From: Lentzea guizhouensis
Lineage (GTDB): Bacteria > Actinomycetota > Actinomycetes > Mycobacteriales > Pseudonocardiaceae
NCBI RefSeq assembly: GCF_001701025.1
Contig: NZ_CP016793.1
Coordinates: 7,626,001 to 7,690,000, forward strand
Reading direction: 5' to 3'
Length of the DNA stretch: 64,000 nucleotides
Position 1 is the first letter of the stretch. Every line of letters begins with the position of its first letter. Under the pieces are notes generated by a model. That model made no database searches. It was not told the DNA's origin and was given only the letters and a program-made list of their open reading frames with translations. Shown here piece after piece: positions 19,400 to 27,806 of the stretch. A program made the position numbers and the translations under genes.

Positions 19400-21157
19400 G
19401 TGCGGGTGAAGTTGTGCGCGTTGGTCGCGGCGGCAGCTGTTCTGGGGGCCGGGACACCGGTCGCGACAGCGCAGCAACCGACGATCCTCAAGGTCGCGAT
19501 CGTCCAGCAGATCGACTCGATGAACCCGTTCCTGGCGGTGTTCCAGTCGAGCACCGAGATCAACCGGCTGATGTACGACTACCTGACCGCCTACGCCGCG
19601 CAGGACCAGCAGGTCACCGAAGGCCTCGCGAACAGGTGGGAGACCTCGGCCGACAAGCTCACGTGGACCTTCACGGTGCCCGAGGGCAAGAAGTGGAGCG
19701 ACGGGCAGCCGATCACGGCGCACGACGTCGCGTTCACCTACACCCTGATGATGACCGACGAGGTCGCCCGGACCGCGAACGGCAGCTTCGTGGCGAACTT
19801 CGAGTCGGTCACCGCGACCGACGACCGGACCGTGGTGATCAAGACCAAGGCGCCCCAGGTGACGATGCTGGCGCTGGACATCCCGATCGTGCCCAGACAC
19901 GTGTGGGAGAAGATCCCCAGCATCAAGGACCACCCCAACGACCAGGCGCCCGTGGTCGGCAGCGGCCCGTTCGTGCTGACCGAGCACGTGGCGGGGCAGT
20001 TCATCAAGCTCAAGGCCAACAAGGACTACTGGCGGGGCGCGCCGAAGTACGACGAGCTGCACTTCGTGTACTTCCAGAACTCCGACGCGGCGGTGCAGGC
20101 GCTGGGCAAGGGCGAGGTCGACCTGGTCAACCGGATGGCGCCCGCGCAGTTCGACTCGCTGGAGGGCAAGGCGGGCGTGACGCGGAACAAGGCGCAGGGC
20201 CGCCGGTTCACCGAGCTGCTGATCAACCCCGGCGCGGCCACCCGCACGGGTGAGCCGATCGGCGACGGCAACCCGGCGCTGAAGGACGTGCGGGTGCGCC
20301 GGGCGATCGCGCAGGCCATCGACATGGACGCGCTGGTGGCGCGGGTGAACCTCGGCTACGCCGAACCCGGTGGCGGGCTGGTGCCGCCGGTGTTCACGAA
20401 GTGGCACTGGCAGCCCGGTGAACAGGAGAAGCGCCGGTTCGACCCGGCGGCGGCGAACGCGGCACTGGACGCGGCGGGCGTCACGCGCAAGGCGGACGGC
20501 ACCCGGTTGTCGTTGCGGCTGACCGGCCGGGCCGGACGCGCCTACGACGAGCAGGCCTCCGAGTACCTGAAGCGGTCACTGGGCGAGGTCGGGATCGCGC
20601 TGGACGTGCGGCTGGTGTCGGACAACCAGCTCAACGAGGCGACCACGGCGGCGACCTACGACCTGGCGTTCTCCGGGTGGTCGACGAACGTGGACCCGGA
20701 CTTCATCCTGAGCCTGCACACCTGCTCGCAGCGGCCGGGTGCGGACGGCAAGGGCGGCACGACCGACGCCTACTTCTGCGACGAGACCTACGACCGGCTC
20801 TACGCCCAGCAGCTCTCGGAGTTCGACGAGGGCAAGCGGGTGGAGCTGGTGAAGCAGATGCAGGCGCGGTTCTACGACCAGGTGCCCGCGGTGGTGCTGG
20901 CGTATGACAACGCGCTGGAGGCCTACCGGTCCGACCACTTCGCGCGGTTCACGACGCAGCCGGCGCAGGGTGGCGTGATCATGGCGCAGCACGGTGTGTG
21001 GGGCTACTACGGTGCCGAGCCCGCCGACGCGCGTGCGTCGGCGGCGGGGCTGAGCACGACTGCTCTCGTGGTCGGCGGCGTGGTGCTGCTGGGTCTTGTG
21101 GTGGTGGTGTTCGTCGTGGTGAGCAGGCGGCGGGCGACGATCGGGGAGCGCGAGTAG
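19400..21157 (+). CDS. Peptide ABC transporter substrate-binding protein with C-terminal membrane anchor
   Basis: A 585-residue family 5 (DppA/OppA-type) solute-binding protein. It has a signal peptide cut after VATAQ, then LKVAIVQQIDSMNPFLAV and the conserved WTFTVPEGKKWSDGQPIT block. The usual lipobox cysteine is absent. Instead the protein ends with a hydrophobic helix at about residues 551-573 followed by SRRRATIGE, so it is held by a C-terminal anchor. It should bind di- or oligopeptides outside the cell. The GTG at 19400 has GGGAGAGGGG upstream. The next gene starts with no gap, so this opens a four-gene transporter operon. Confidence 0.9.
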   Translation: MRVKLCALVAAAAVLGAGTPVATAQQPTILKVAIVQQIDSMNPFLAVFQSSTEINRLMYDYLTAYAAQDQQVTEGLANRWETSADKLTWTFTVPEGKKWSDGQPITAHDVAFTYTLMMTDEVARTANGSFVANFESVTATDDRTVVIKTKAPQVTMLALDIPIVPRHVWEKIPSIKDHPNDQAPVVGSGPFVLTEHVAGQFIKLKANKDYWRGAPKYDELHFVYFQNSDAAVQALGKGEVDLVNRMAPAQFDSLEGKAGVTRNKAQGRRFTELLINPGAATRTGEPIGDGNPALKDVRVRRAIAQAIDMDALVARVNLGYAEPGGGLVPPVFTKWHWQPGEQEKRRFDPAAANAALDAAGVTRKADGTRLSLRLTGRAGRAYDEQASEYLKRSLGEVGIALDVRLVSDNQLNEATTAATYDLAFSGWSTNVDPDFILSLHTCSQRPGADGKGGTTDAYFCDETYDRLYAQQLSEFDEGKRVELVKQMQARFYDQVPAVVLAYDNALEAYRSDHFARFTTQPAQGGVIMAQHGVWGYYGAEPADARASAAGLSTTALVVGGVVLLGLVVVVFVVVSRRRATIGERE

Positions 21158-22108
21158 GTGCGTCTTCTCGGTCGTGTCGGAGGTGCCGCGCTGAGCCTGC
21201 TCATGGTGGCGGTGCTGGGTTTCTTCCTGTTCCGGGTGGTGCCGGGTGACCCGGTGGTGTCGATGACGCGCGGGCGGCCGACGACAGCGGCGATGCAGGC
21301 CGAGCTGCGGGCGCAGTTCGGCCTGGACCGTCCCCTGCTCGAACAGTTCTGGACGTACTTCACGGGGTTGCTGCAGGGCGATCTCGGGATGTCGTACACG
21401 TTCCGCCGGCCGGTGGCCGAGGTGATCCTGGAGCGGCTGGGTCCGACGCTGCTGCTGGTGGGCACGGGGACGTTGATCGCGGTGCTGGCGGGGCTGTGGC
21501 TGGGGATCCGGGCGGCGTGGCGGCGCGACACGGCGTTCGACCGGGTGACGACCGGGGTGTCGCTGACGTTGTGGGCGGTGCCGACGTTCTGGCTCGGCAT
21601 GCTGCTGATGATGGTGACCGGCGACCTGTTCCCCTCCCGGGGCATGCGCGACACCGACACGGCACCGGACTTCTTCTCGCAGGCGCTCGATGTCGGCCAC
21701 CACCTGGTGCTGCCGTCGATCACGCTGGTCGCGGTGGTGGCGGCGGAGTACATGCTGGTGATGCGGTCGTCGTTGCTGGAGGAGATGCACGCCCCGTACC
21801 TGACGACGGCGCGGGCGAAGGGGCTGCGCGACGACCTGGTGCGCCGCCGCCACGCGGTGCCCAACGCGGTGCTGCCGGCGATCACGCTGGTGTTCCTGCG
21901 GTTCGGCCTGGTGGTGGGCGGGGCGATCACAACCGAGACGGTGTTCTCCTGGCCGGGGCTGGGGTTGTTGTTCTACGACGCGCTGACCGGGCCGGACTAC
22001 TTCCTGCTGCAGGGGCTGCTGGTGGTGACCGCGGGGGCGGTCGTGGTGATGAACCTGCTCGCGGACCTGCTGCACGGGGTCCTGGATCCACGGGTGAAGG
22101 TCGCATGA
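21158..22108 (+). CDS. Peptide ABC transporter permease, DppB type
   Basis: A 316-residue inner-membrane permease with six predicted membrane helices. It opens with the conserved FFLFRVVPGDPVVSM region and has the ATPase-contact EAA loop around YLTTARAKGLRDDLVRRRH. It forms the channel together with the DppC-type protein next to it. GTG 21158 immediately follows the stop of the binding-protein gene. Its end overlaps the next start as ATGA, showing tight translational coupling. Confidence 0.9.
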   Translation: MRLLGRVGGAALSLLMVAVLGFFLFRVVPGDPVVSMTRGRPTTAAMQAELRAQFGLDRPLLEQFWTYFTGLLQGDLGMSYTFRRPVAEVILERLGPTLLLVGTGTLIAVLAGLWLGIRAAWRRDTAFDRVTTGVSLTLWAVPTFWLGMLLMMVTGDLFPSRGMRDTDTAPDFFSQALDVGHHLVLPSITLVAVVAAEYMLVMRSSLLEEMHAPYLTTARAKGLRDDLVRRRHAVPNAVLPAITLVFLRFGLVVGGAITTETVFSWPGLGLLFYDALTGPDYFLLQGLLVVTAGAVVVMNLLADLLHGVLDPRVKVA

Positions 22109-22929
22109 GGGCGTTTCTCACGCAGCGGGCCGGGATGGCGGGCGCGGTGGTGCTGGTCGTGGCCGGGGTGGTCGCACTGGTGGCGCCGTGGCTGGTGCCC
22201 GCCGACGCGCTGGACGTGACGCGGGTGGGCGCGGCGGCGTGGGAGCCGCCGGGCGCGCAGCACTGGCTGGGCACCGACCACACCGGGCGCAGTGTGGCGC
22301 TGCTGGTGGTCTCGGGTGCGGGGACGTCGTTGTTCGTCGGGCTGACGGCGGCGGTGCTGTCGGTGGGCATCGGCACGCTGGTGGGGATCACGAGCGGGCA
22401 CTTCGGCGGGCTGGCGGCGGGGGCGTTGCTGCGGGTGACGGACTTCTTCCTGGTGCTACCCGCGCTGGTGCTGGCGATCGCGTTGTCGACGGTGCTGCCA
22501 CGAGGGCTGGGCACGATCGTGCTGGCGATCGGGCTGACGAGCTGGCCGTCGACGGCGCGGATGGTGCGGGCGCAGACGCTGACGATCGAGGCGCGGCCGT
22601 TCGTGGAACGGGCACGGGCCCTGGGCGGCGGGCACCTGCACGTGATCGGCCGGCACGTGGTGCCGTCGGTGGTGCCGTTGGTGCTGGTGAACGCCACGCT
22701 GGCGGTGGCGTCGTCGATCGTGGCGGAGTCGACGCTCGCGTTCCTCGGCCTCGGGGACCCGACGCGGATCTCGTGGGGCGCGATGCTGCACCAGGCACAG
22801 CTGCACGGGGCGGTGCCGCAGCAGGCGTGGTGGTTCCTGCTGCCGCCGGGGGTGGCGATCGTGGTGGTGGTGCTGGCGTTCACGCTGGTGGGGCGCGCGC
22901 TTGAAGCTGTTGTGACGCCGAAGAGGTGA
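22105..22929 (+). CDS. Peptide ABC transporter permease, DppC type
   Basis: A 274-residue permease with a short cytoplasmic start, one helix (GAVVLVVAGVVALVAPWLV) and a five-helix BPD_transp_1 domain. The typical motif HWLGTDHTGRS is near residue 52 and the EAA loop reads PFVERARALGGGHLHVIGRH. ATG 22105 shares bases with the TGA of the DppB gene, and its own TGA overlaps the GTG of the ATPase gene. It pairs with the DppB-type protein to form the membrane channel. Confidence 0.9.
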   Translation: MRAFLTQRAGMAGAVVLVVAGVVALVAPWLVPADALDVTRVGAAAWEPPGAQHWLGTDHTGRSVALLVVSGAGTSLFVGLTAAVLSVGIGTLVGITSGHFGGLAAGALLRVTDFFLVLPALVLAIALSTVLPRGLGTIVLAIGLTSWPSTARMVRAQTLTIEARPFVERARALGGGHLHVIGRHVVPSVVPLVLVNATLAVASSIVAESTLAFLGLGDPTRISWGAMLHQAQLHGAVPQQAWWFLLPPGVAIVVVVLAFTLVGRALEAVVTPKR

Positions 22930-24512
22930 ACCCGGTGCTGGAACTGAGGAACCTGACCGTCCACTACGGACCCAAGCGGGTGGTGCACGACGTGGGCCTG
23001 GCGCTCGACGCCGGGCAGACGCTGGGGCTCGCGGGTGAGTCGGGGTCGGGCAAGTCGACGGTGGCGATGTCGGTGCTGCGGCTGCTGCCCAAGACCGCGA
23101 CAGTCCAAGGGGAGGTGCTGCTCGACGGTGAGGACGTCACCGCCATGTCGTGGGGGCGGCTGCGGGCGGTGCGGTGGGCGTCGGCGTCGGTGGTGTTCCA
23201 GGGGGCGATGCACTCGCTGAACCCGGTGCGCCGGGTGGGGGAGCAGATCGCCGAGCCGATGCGCCTGCACTCCACCCCCGGCAGCGTCCGCGACCTGCTC
23301 GAACAAGTGGAGCTGCCGGCGGCGAAAGCGCGGGCGTATCCGCACGAGCTCTCGGGCGGGCAGAAGCAGCGGGTGATGATCGCGATGGCGCTGGCGTGCT
23401 CGCCGCGGCTGGTGATCGCCGACGAACCCACGACCGCGCTCGACGTGGTGGTGCAGGCGCAGGTGCTGGCGTTGGTGAAGCGCCTGGTCGCCGAGCAGGG
23501 CCTGGGGCTGCTGATGATCAGCCACGACCTGTCGGTGCTCGCCGAGACGTGCGAGGACCTGGCGGTGATGTACCGGGGTGAGATCGTCGAACGCGGCCCG
23601 ACCCGTGCGGTGATCGCCAACCCGCAGCACCCGCACACCGCCGCTCTCACGGCCGCGTTCCCCGTCATCGGCGACCCCGCGCACCGCTGGACCGAGCCTG
23701 CCGAGTGCACGCGGGGAGCTTCCGTGCACCAGGAGAGCACGCGGGGTCCCCGCGTGCCTCCGGCGGAGCCGCTGTTGCGGGTGCGGGATCTGCGGGTCGA
23801 CTACGGCAGGACCCGCGCGGTCGACGGGGTCGACCTGGAGATCGGGCACGGGGAGATCGTGGCGCTGGTCGGGCAGTCCGGCTCCGGCAAGACGACACTG
23901 GCTCGCACCATCATGGGGTTGCGGGCGCCGTCCTCCGGCCAGGTGATCTTCGACGGGGCGGAGGTGCCGCGGACAGGCCGGGCGCTCAAGGCGTTCCGCC
24001 GGCAGGTGCAGCTGGTGCTGCAAGATCCGGCCAGCGCCCTCAACCCGCGGCACACGGTCTTCACCGCGGTCGTGGAGGGGCTGCGCGTGCACGGCCTGAC
24101 CGGCGACGAGGAAGCCCAGGTCAGCGCCGCTGTGGAACGGGCGGAGCTGCGGCCGGCGAACCTGTACCTGGAGGCGCTGCCGCACGAGCTGTCCGGCGGC
24201 CAGCAGCAACGGGTGGTGATCGCCGGCGCACTGGTGCTGCAACCCCGCCTGCTGGTCGCCGACGAACCCGTCGCCTCCCTCGACGCCTCGGTGCGCGGGG
24301 AGATCGTGGCGCTGCTGCTGCGGCTGCGCCGCGAGCTGGGCCTTGCATCATTGATCATCACGCACGACCTCGGGCTGGCGTGGCAGATCGCCGACCGGGT
24401 CGCGGTGATGCATCAGGGCACGATCGTGGAACAAGGTCCGGTGGAACAAGTGCTGCTCACCCCCTCACACGACTACACCCGCGCACTGGTGCGCGCGGTG
24501 CCGCAGGTCTGA
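22926..24512 (+). CDS. Fused double ATPase of the peptide ABC transporter (DppD-DppF)
   Basis: A 528-residue protein carrying two complete nucleotide-binding domains. The first has Walker A GESGSGKST (residues 37-45), signature LSGGQKQR and Walker B LVIADEP. The second has Walker A GQSGSGKTT near 316, signature LSGGQQQR and Walker B LLVADEP. Both have the switch histidine (ISHDLS and ITHDLG). Most organisms encode these as two proteins. The joining segment (about 255-282) is made by a GC-rich palindromic sequence at 23737-23757 that recurs at 56198. GTG 22926 overlaps the upstream stop, so all four transporter genes are coupled. Confidence 0.9.
   Translation: MNPVLELRNLTVHYGPKRVVHDVGLALDAGQTLGLAGESGSGKSTVAMSVLRLLPKTATVQGEVLLDGEDVTAMSWGRLRAVRWASASVVFQGAMHSLNPVRRVGEQIAEPMRLHSTPGSVRDLLEQVELPAAKARAYPHELSGGQKQRVMIAMALACSPRLVIADEPTTALDVVVQAQVLALVKRLVAEQGLGLLMISHDLSVLAETCEDLAVMYRGEIVERGPTRAVIANPQHPHTAALTAAFPVIGDPAHRWTEPAECTRGASVHQESTRGPRVPPAEPLLRVRDLRVDYGRTRAVDGVDLEIGHGEIVALVGQSGSGKTTLARTIMGLRAPSSGQVIFDGAEVPRTGRALKAFRRQVQLVLQDPASALNPRHTVFTAVVEGLRVHGLTGDEEAQVSAAVERAELRPANLYLEALPHELSGGQQQRVVIAGALVLQPRLLVADEPVASLDASVRGEIVALLLRLRRELGLASLIITHDLGLAWQIADRVAVMHQGTIVEQGPVEQVLLTPSHDYTRALVRAVPQV
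23737..23757. repeat. GC-rich palindromic repeat inside the ATPase linker
   Basis: Arm GCACGCGGGG (23737-23746), a single T, then the exact complement (23748-23757). A related sequence (GTGCACGCGGGG) lies just upstream at about 23706. The same 20 bases occur at 56198-56217 in an intergenic gap. Here the repeat is read in frame and encodes part of the linker between the two ATPase domains. Confidence 0.7.
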
Positions 24513-24513
24513 C

Positions 24514-24930
24514 GTGATCCCGATCGAGCACGCCCGGCTGCGGGCCGCGCTCACCCCGGCCGAGATCGGCAGGGGCGGCGTGGACGGCTGGGTGCAGGTC
24601 GACGACGTGCCGATGCTGGCGTGGCGGGCGTGGCAGGACCTGGGCCGCCCGCCGGGAGTGCTGGGGCGAGCTGGCCGAGGCGAGCGAACCGGAGCACGTG
24701 CTGGCGCTGTGCCGGGTGCTGACCGGCAGCGGTTCCTGATCGAGGTCCGCCGGCACGGGGCCACGGCGCTGGCCCACGTGGCCCGGCGGCACGGTGTGGT
24801 GTCGCGGGAGTGCCTGGAGGTTTTGCGCCGCTATCCGGACGACGTGGCCGAGGACGACCTGTGGACGTTCATCGCCCACCGCCGGCTGCCGGCGTGGTTG
24901 TGGTGGCGGCGGATCACGGCCCGGCCGCGG
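24514..24930 (+). pseudogene. Hypothetical protein with two compensating frame shifts
   Basis: The frame opens MIPIEHARLRAALTPAEIG and reads well to about 24655. It then switches frame for ELAEASEPEHVLALCRVLTG and returns to the first frame for RFLIEVRRHGATALAHVARR and later LWTFIAHRRLPAWLWWRR. Two opposite one-base shifts (about 24660 and 24735) explain this. The family is not recognised. The start is 1 base after the ATPase stop, so it may be the last gene of the transporter operon. The 3' end cannot be fixed: no stop appears before the frame runs into the antisense of the regulator gene, so the end given is approximate. Confidence 0.4.
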
Positions 24931-27643
24931 CGGGCAGGGCGGCGAGGTCCGCGCGCAGGGCGTTCTCGGTTACCAGGTTGCGTTGCCCGACCGCCCGGCG
25001 CAGCGCGTCCTCGAAGTGCGTGCGGGCCCCGGCGAGGTCACCCGCGGCCAGGGCGATGCGGCCGCGTTCACGGGCGATGTCACAGCGCATCTGGTCAGGC
25101 CCGTACCAGCCGCCGGGCACCAGCGCCCACGCCCGGTCGCACTCCGCCATCGCGGTGGTGTGGTCACCGCCGAGCCGCGCCAGCTCTGCCAGCCCGAGGT
25201 GCCCACCGGCCTGCACGTTCGTCGCCCCGGCCCGCCTGGCCTGGGCCAGCCCCAGCTCGAAGTCCGCACGCGCACCGGCACGGTCACCGGCCACCAACCG
25301 GGCGTGCGCCCGGCTGATCACAGCCTCCGCGGTGTCCTCGGCCGCACCGAGCTCGGCCAGCAGGCCACGGCCGCGGTCGAAGCAGCGCAACGCGTCATCG
25401 GTGTCGCCCAGCGACAACGCGATCTCCCCGAGCTGGTTGTGGGCCAGCGCCGCACCCCACCGGTCACCCAGCTGTCCGAACCACCGCGCCCCGTCGGCGA
25501 GCATCCGCCGCGCCTTGTCGTGGTCACCACCGTGCCAGGCGACCAGGCCGTCACCGACCAACGCCAGCGCACGGCTCCACGGGTCGTCCCCGAGCAGGTT
25601 GTTGCGCCGGTGCCACACCTGCGAGTCGTCCTCCGGCGCCCCCAGCGCCATGCCCCACATCAACGTCATGATCGGGTAGCGTGGCGGGTCCCGCAGCTCG
25701 TCGAGCAACGCATCGGCCTGCCGGATCCTGGCGGTCTGGTCCCCGGTCGCCACCGGCCACGCCAGCAGCAGGCACAGCGCGTACTCCTGCTCCCGGCCCG
25801 GCGGCGCGGTCTCCCCGCAGGCCCGCAGCACGGCCTCGGCCCGTGTCGCGGCCTCGGTGCGCAGACCCCGGCACCAGTAGTAGGTCGCCAGCGCCGCGAC
25901 GAGCTCCAGCGCGAGACCCACGTCGCCGGTGGTGGCCCAGGTGACGGCGGCGGTGAGGTTGTCGTGGTCGTCGGTGAGCCGGGCCAGCCACTCGATCTGG
26001 TCGTGCCCGCGCAGGTGCGGCTCGGCGAGCTGCGCACGGGTCAGGAACCAGCGGGCGTGATCAGCTCGCAGGTCCGGTGCGTGGGAGGCGCAGAACGCCC
26101 GGATGGTGTCGAGCATCCGGTAGCGGTCACCGACGACCTCGACCAGTGACTTGTCCACCAGCGAGGTCAGGGTGTCCACATCGGACCCGGTGACCGCGGT
26201 GACGCCGTCGAGACCGGCACCACCGCTGAACACGGTGAACCGGGCGGCGAGGTCGCGTTCGGCGTCGGTGAGCAGGTCCCAGCTCCACTCCACCACGGCG
26301 TGCAGGGTGCGGTGCCGGGGCGCGGCGGTGCGGCTGCCCTTGGACAGCAACCGGAACCGGTCGTCCAGACGCGTCGCGATCTCGCTGACCGGCAACGACC
26401 GCACGCGGGCGGCGGCGAGCTCGATCGCCAGCGCGATCCCGTCCAGACCCCGGCAGATCTGCGTGACCACCCCGGGGTCGGCGGTGAACCCGGGACGCAC
26501 CGCCCGGGCCCGGTCCAGGAACAACCGGGCCGCGGCCTCGTCGTCCAACGCGGCCACCGGACTCAGCGTCTCCCCGGTGATACCCAGCGGTTCGCGGCTC
26601 GTGGCCAGCACCCGCACCTGCGGGCAGTGGCTCAGCACCGCACCCAGCACCCGCGCGGCCTCGTCGACGACGTGCTCGCAGTTGTCCACCACCAGCAGCA
26701 CCGACCGGGTCCGCAACGCACCGAGCAACCGGTCCTCGACGCTGACCGGCGCCGACAACAACCCGGCCTCCCGCAGCCCGGCCCCGTCGAGCACCGCCCG
26801 CGCCACGTCGGTGGTGGCGGACAGGTCGACGAACGCGACCTCACCCGGCTCCCGCGCCGCCGTCTCCACCGCCAGCCGCGTCTTGCCGGTGCCACCGGGC
26901 CCGATCAACGTCACCAGCCGGTTCTCACCCAGCCACTTCACCACCCGCCGCAGGTCCTCGTCGCGGCCCACGAAACTCGTCAGCTGCGCGGGAACACCGC
27001 GGTGCGGCGCCTGCGCCCGCAGCACCTCCAGGTGCGCGGCCGCCAGGTCGGGGGAGGGATCCACCCCCAGCTCACCGGCCAGCAACTCCCGCCCCTGCGC
27101 GTACACGTCCAAGGCCTCGGACTGCCGGCCGTCGCGGTGCAGCGCCCGCACCAGCGCCGCCCGCACGTCCTCCCGCAACGGGTGCACCCCGAGCAGCCCC
27201 CGCAGATCCGCCGTCGTACCACCCGCGACCACACAGGAGATCCGCAGCTCCTCCAGCCGCGCCCGCGCGTCGTCGGCGAACGGCGCCTCCACGTCCGCCA
27301 ACGCCCGGCCACGCCACAACGCCAGCGCCTGCGCCCCACGCCCGGCCGTCAGCAGCTCCGCACACAGGTGCACGTCGACGTCGACCGGATCCGCCACCAG
27401 CCGGTACCCGGCGGCGTGATGTTCGACCACCAGCCCCGGCACCGTCCTGCGCAACCGCGACACCTGCGACTGCACCGCATGCGCCGCCCCCGCCGGCCGG
27501 TCCGGGTACAAGCCGCCGATCAGCTGGTCGTGCCCCACGATCCGCCCAGCGTCCAACGCCAGCATCGCCAGCAACGCGCGCTGCCGGGGCGCGGCCACCT
27601 CCCGCCCACCGACCAGCACCGGACCCAGCACCCCGAACTCCAC
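24914..27643 (-). CDS. SARP/AfsR-type regulator: BTAD, NTPase and TPR domains
   Basis: A 909-residue transcriptional regulator. Residues 1-90 form an OmpR-like winged helix (EFGVLGPVLVGGREVAAP). About 90-215 is the bacterial transcriptional activation domain (BTAD). From about 230 it is an NB-ARC-type ATPase, with P-loop GPGGTGKT near 245, VLLVVDNCEHV (Walker B) and ATSREPLGITGE (sensor). The C-terminal 450 residues are TPR-like helices. Such proteins integrate signals and activate secondary-metabolism or stress genes. The gene is divergent from a secreted vWA protein gene, 163 bases away, which is a candidate target. Confidence 0.9.
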   Translation of the reverse strand: MEFGVLGPVLVGGREVAAPRQRALLAMLALDAGRIVGHDQLIGGLYPDRPAGAAHAVQSQVSRLRRTVPGLVVEHHAAGYRLVADPVDVDVHLCAELLTAGRGAQALALWRGRALADVEAPFADDARARLEELRISCVVAGGTTADLRGLLGVHPLREDVRAALVRALHRDGRQSEALDVYAQGRELLAGELGVDPSPDLAAAHLEVLRAQAPHRGVPAQLTSFVGRDEDLRRVVKWLGENRLVTLIGPGGTGKTRLAVETAAREPGEVAFVDLSATTDVARAVLDGAGLREAGLLSAPVSVEDRLLGALRTRSVLLVVDNCEHVVDEAARVLGAVLSHCPQVRVLATSREPLGITGETLSPVAALDDEAAARLFLDRARAVRPGFTADPGVVTQICRGLDGIALAIELAAARVRSLPVSEIATRLDDRFRLLSKGSRTAAPRHRTLHAVVEWSWDLLTDAERDLAARFTVFSGGAGLDGVTAVTGSDVDTLTSLVDKSLVEVVGDRYRMLDTIRAFCASHAPDLRADHARWFLTRAQLAEPHLRGHDQIEWLARLTDDHDNLTAAVTWATTGDVGLALELVAALATYYWCRGLRTEAATRAEAVLRACGETAPPGREQEYALCLLLAWPVATGDQTARIRQADALLDELRDPPRYPIMTLMWGMALGAPEDDSQVWHRRNNLLGDDPWSRALALVGDGLVAWHGGDHDKARRMLADGARWFGQLGDRWGAALAHNQLGEIALSLGDTDDALRCFDRGRGLLAELGAAEDTAEAVISRAHARLVAGDRAGARADFELGLAQARRAGATNVQAGGHLGLAELARLGGDHTTAMAECDRAWALVPGGWYGPDQMRCDIARERGRIALAAGDLAGARTHFEDALRRAVGQRNLVTENALRADLAALPAAAGP

Positions 27644-27806
27644 AACACCGATTCTTCCCGACCCGCCACACCCACAGGACCAGAACGCGCATTGCGCCGT
27701 TCAGGCCGACTGTCGAGGCACTCCGGTGATGCCGCGTATCCGGCCGCTCACGTGCGGTCTCCTTCCGTTCGGTCGGGGACAACACCACGAAGCGGAGACA
27801 CCACGC

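Noticed and set aside
19355..20407. Minus-strand extension of the M55 gene to 626 residues
   Set aside because: It is antisense to the solute-binding protein gene. The M55 signature begins directly after GTG 19354.
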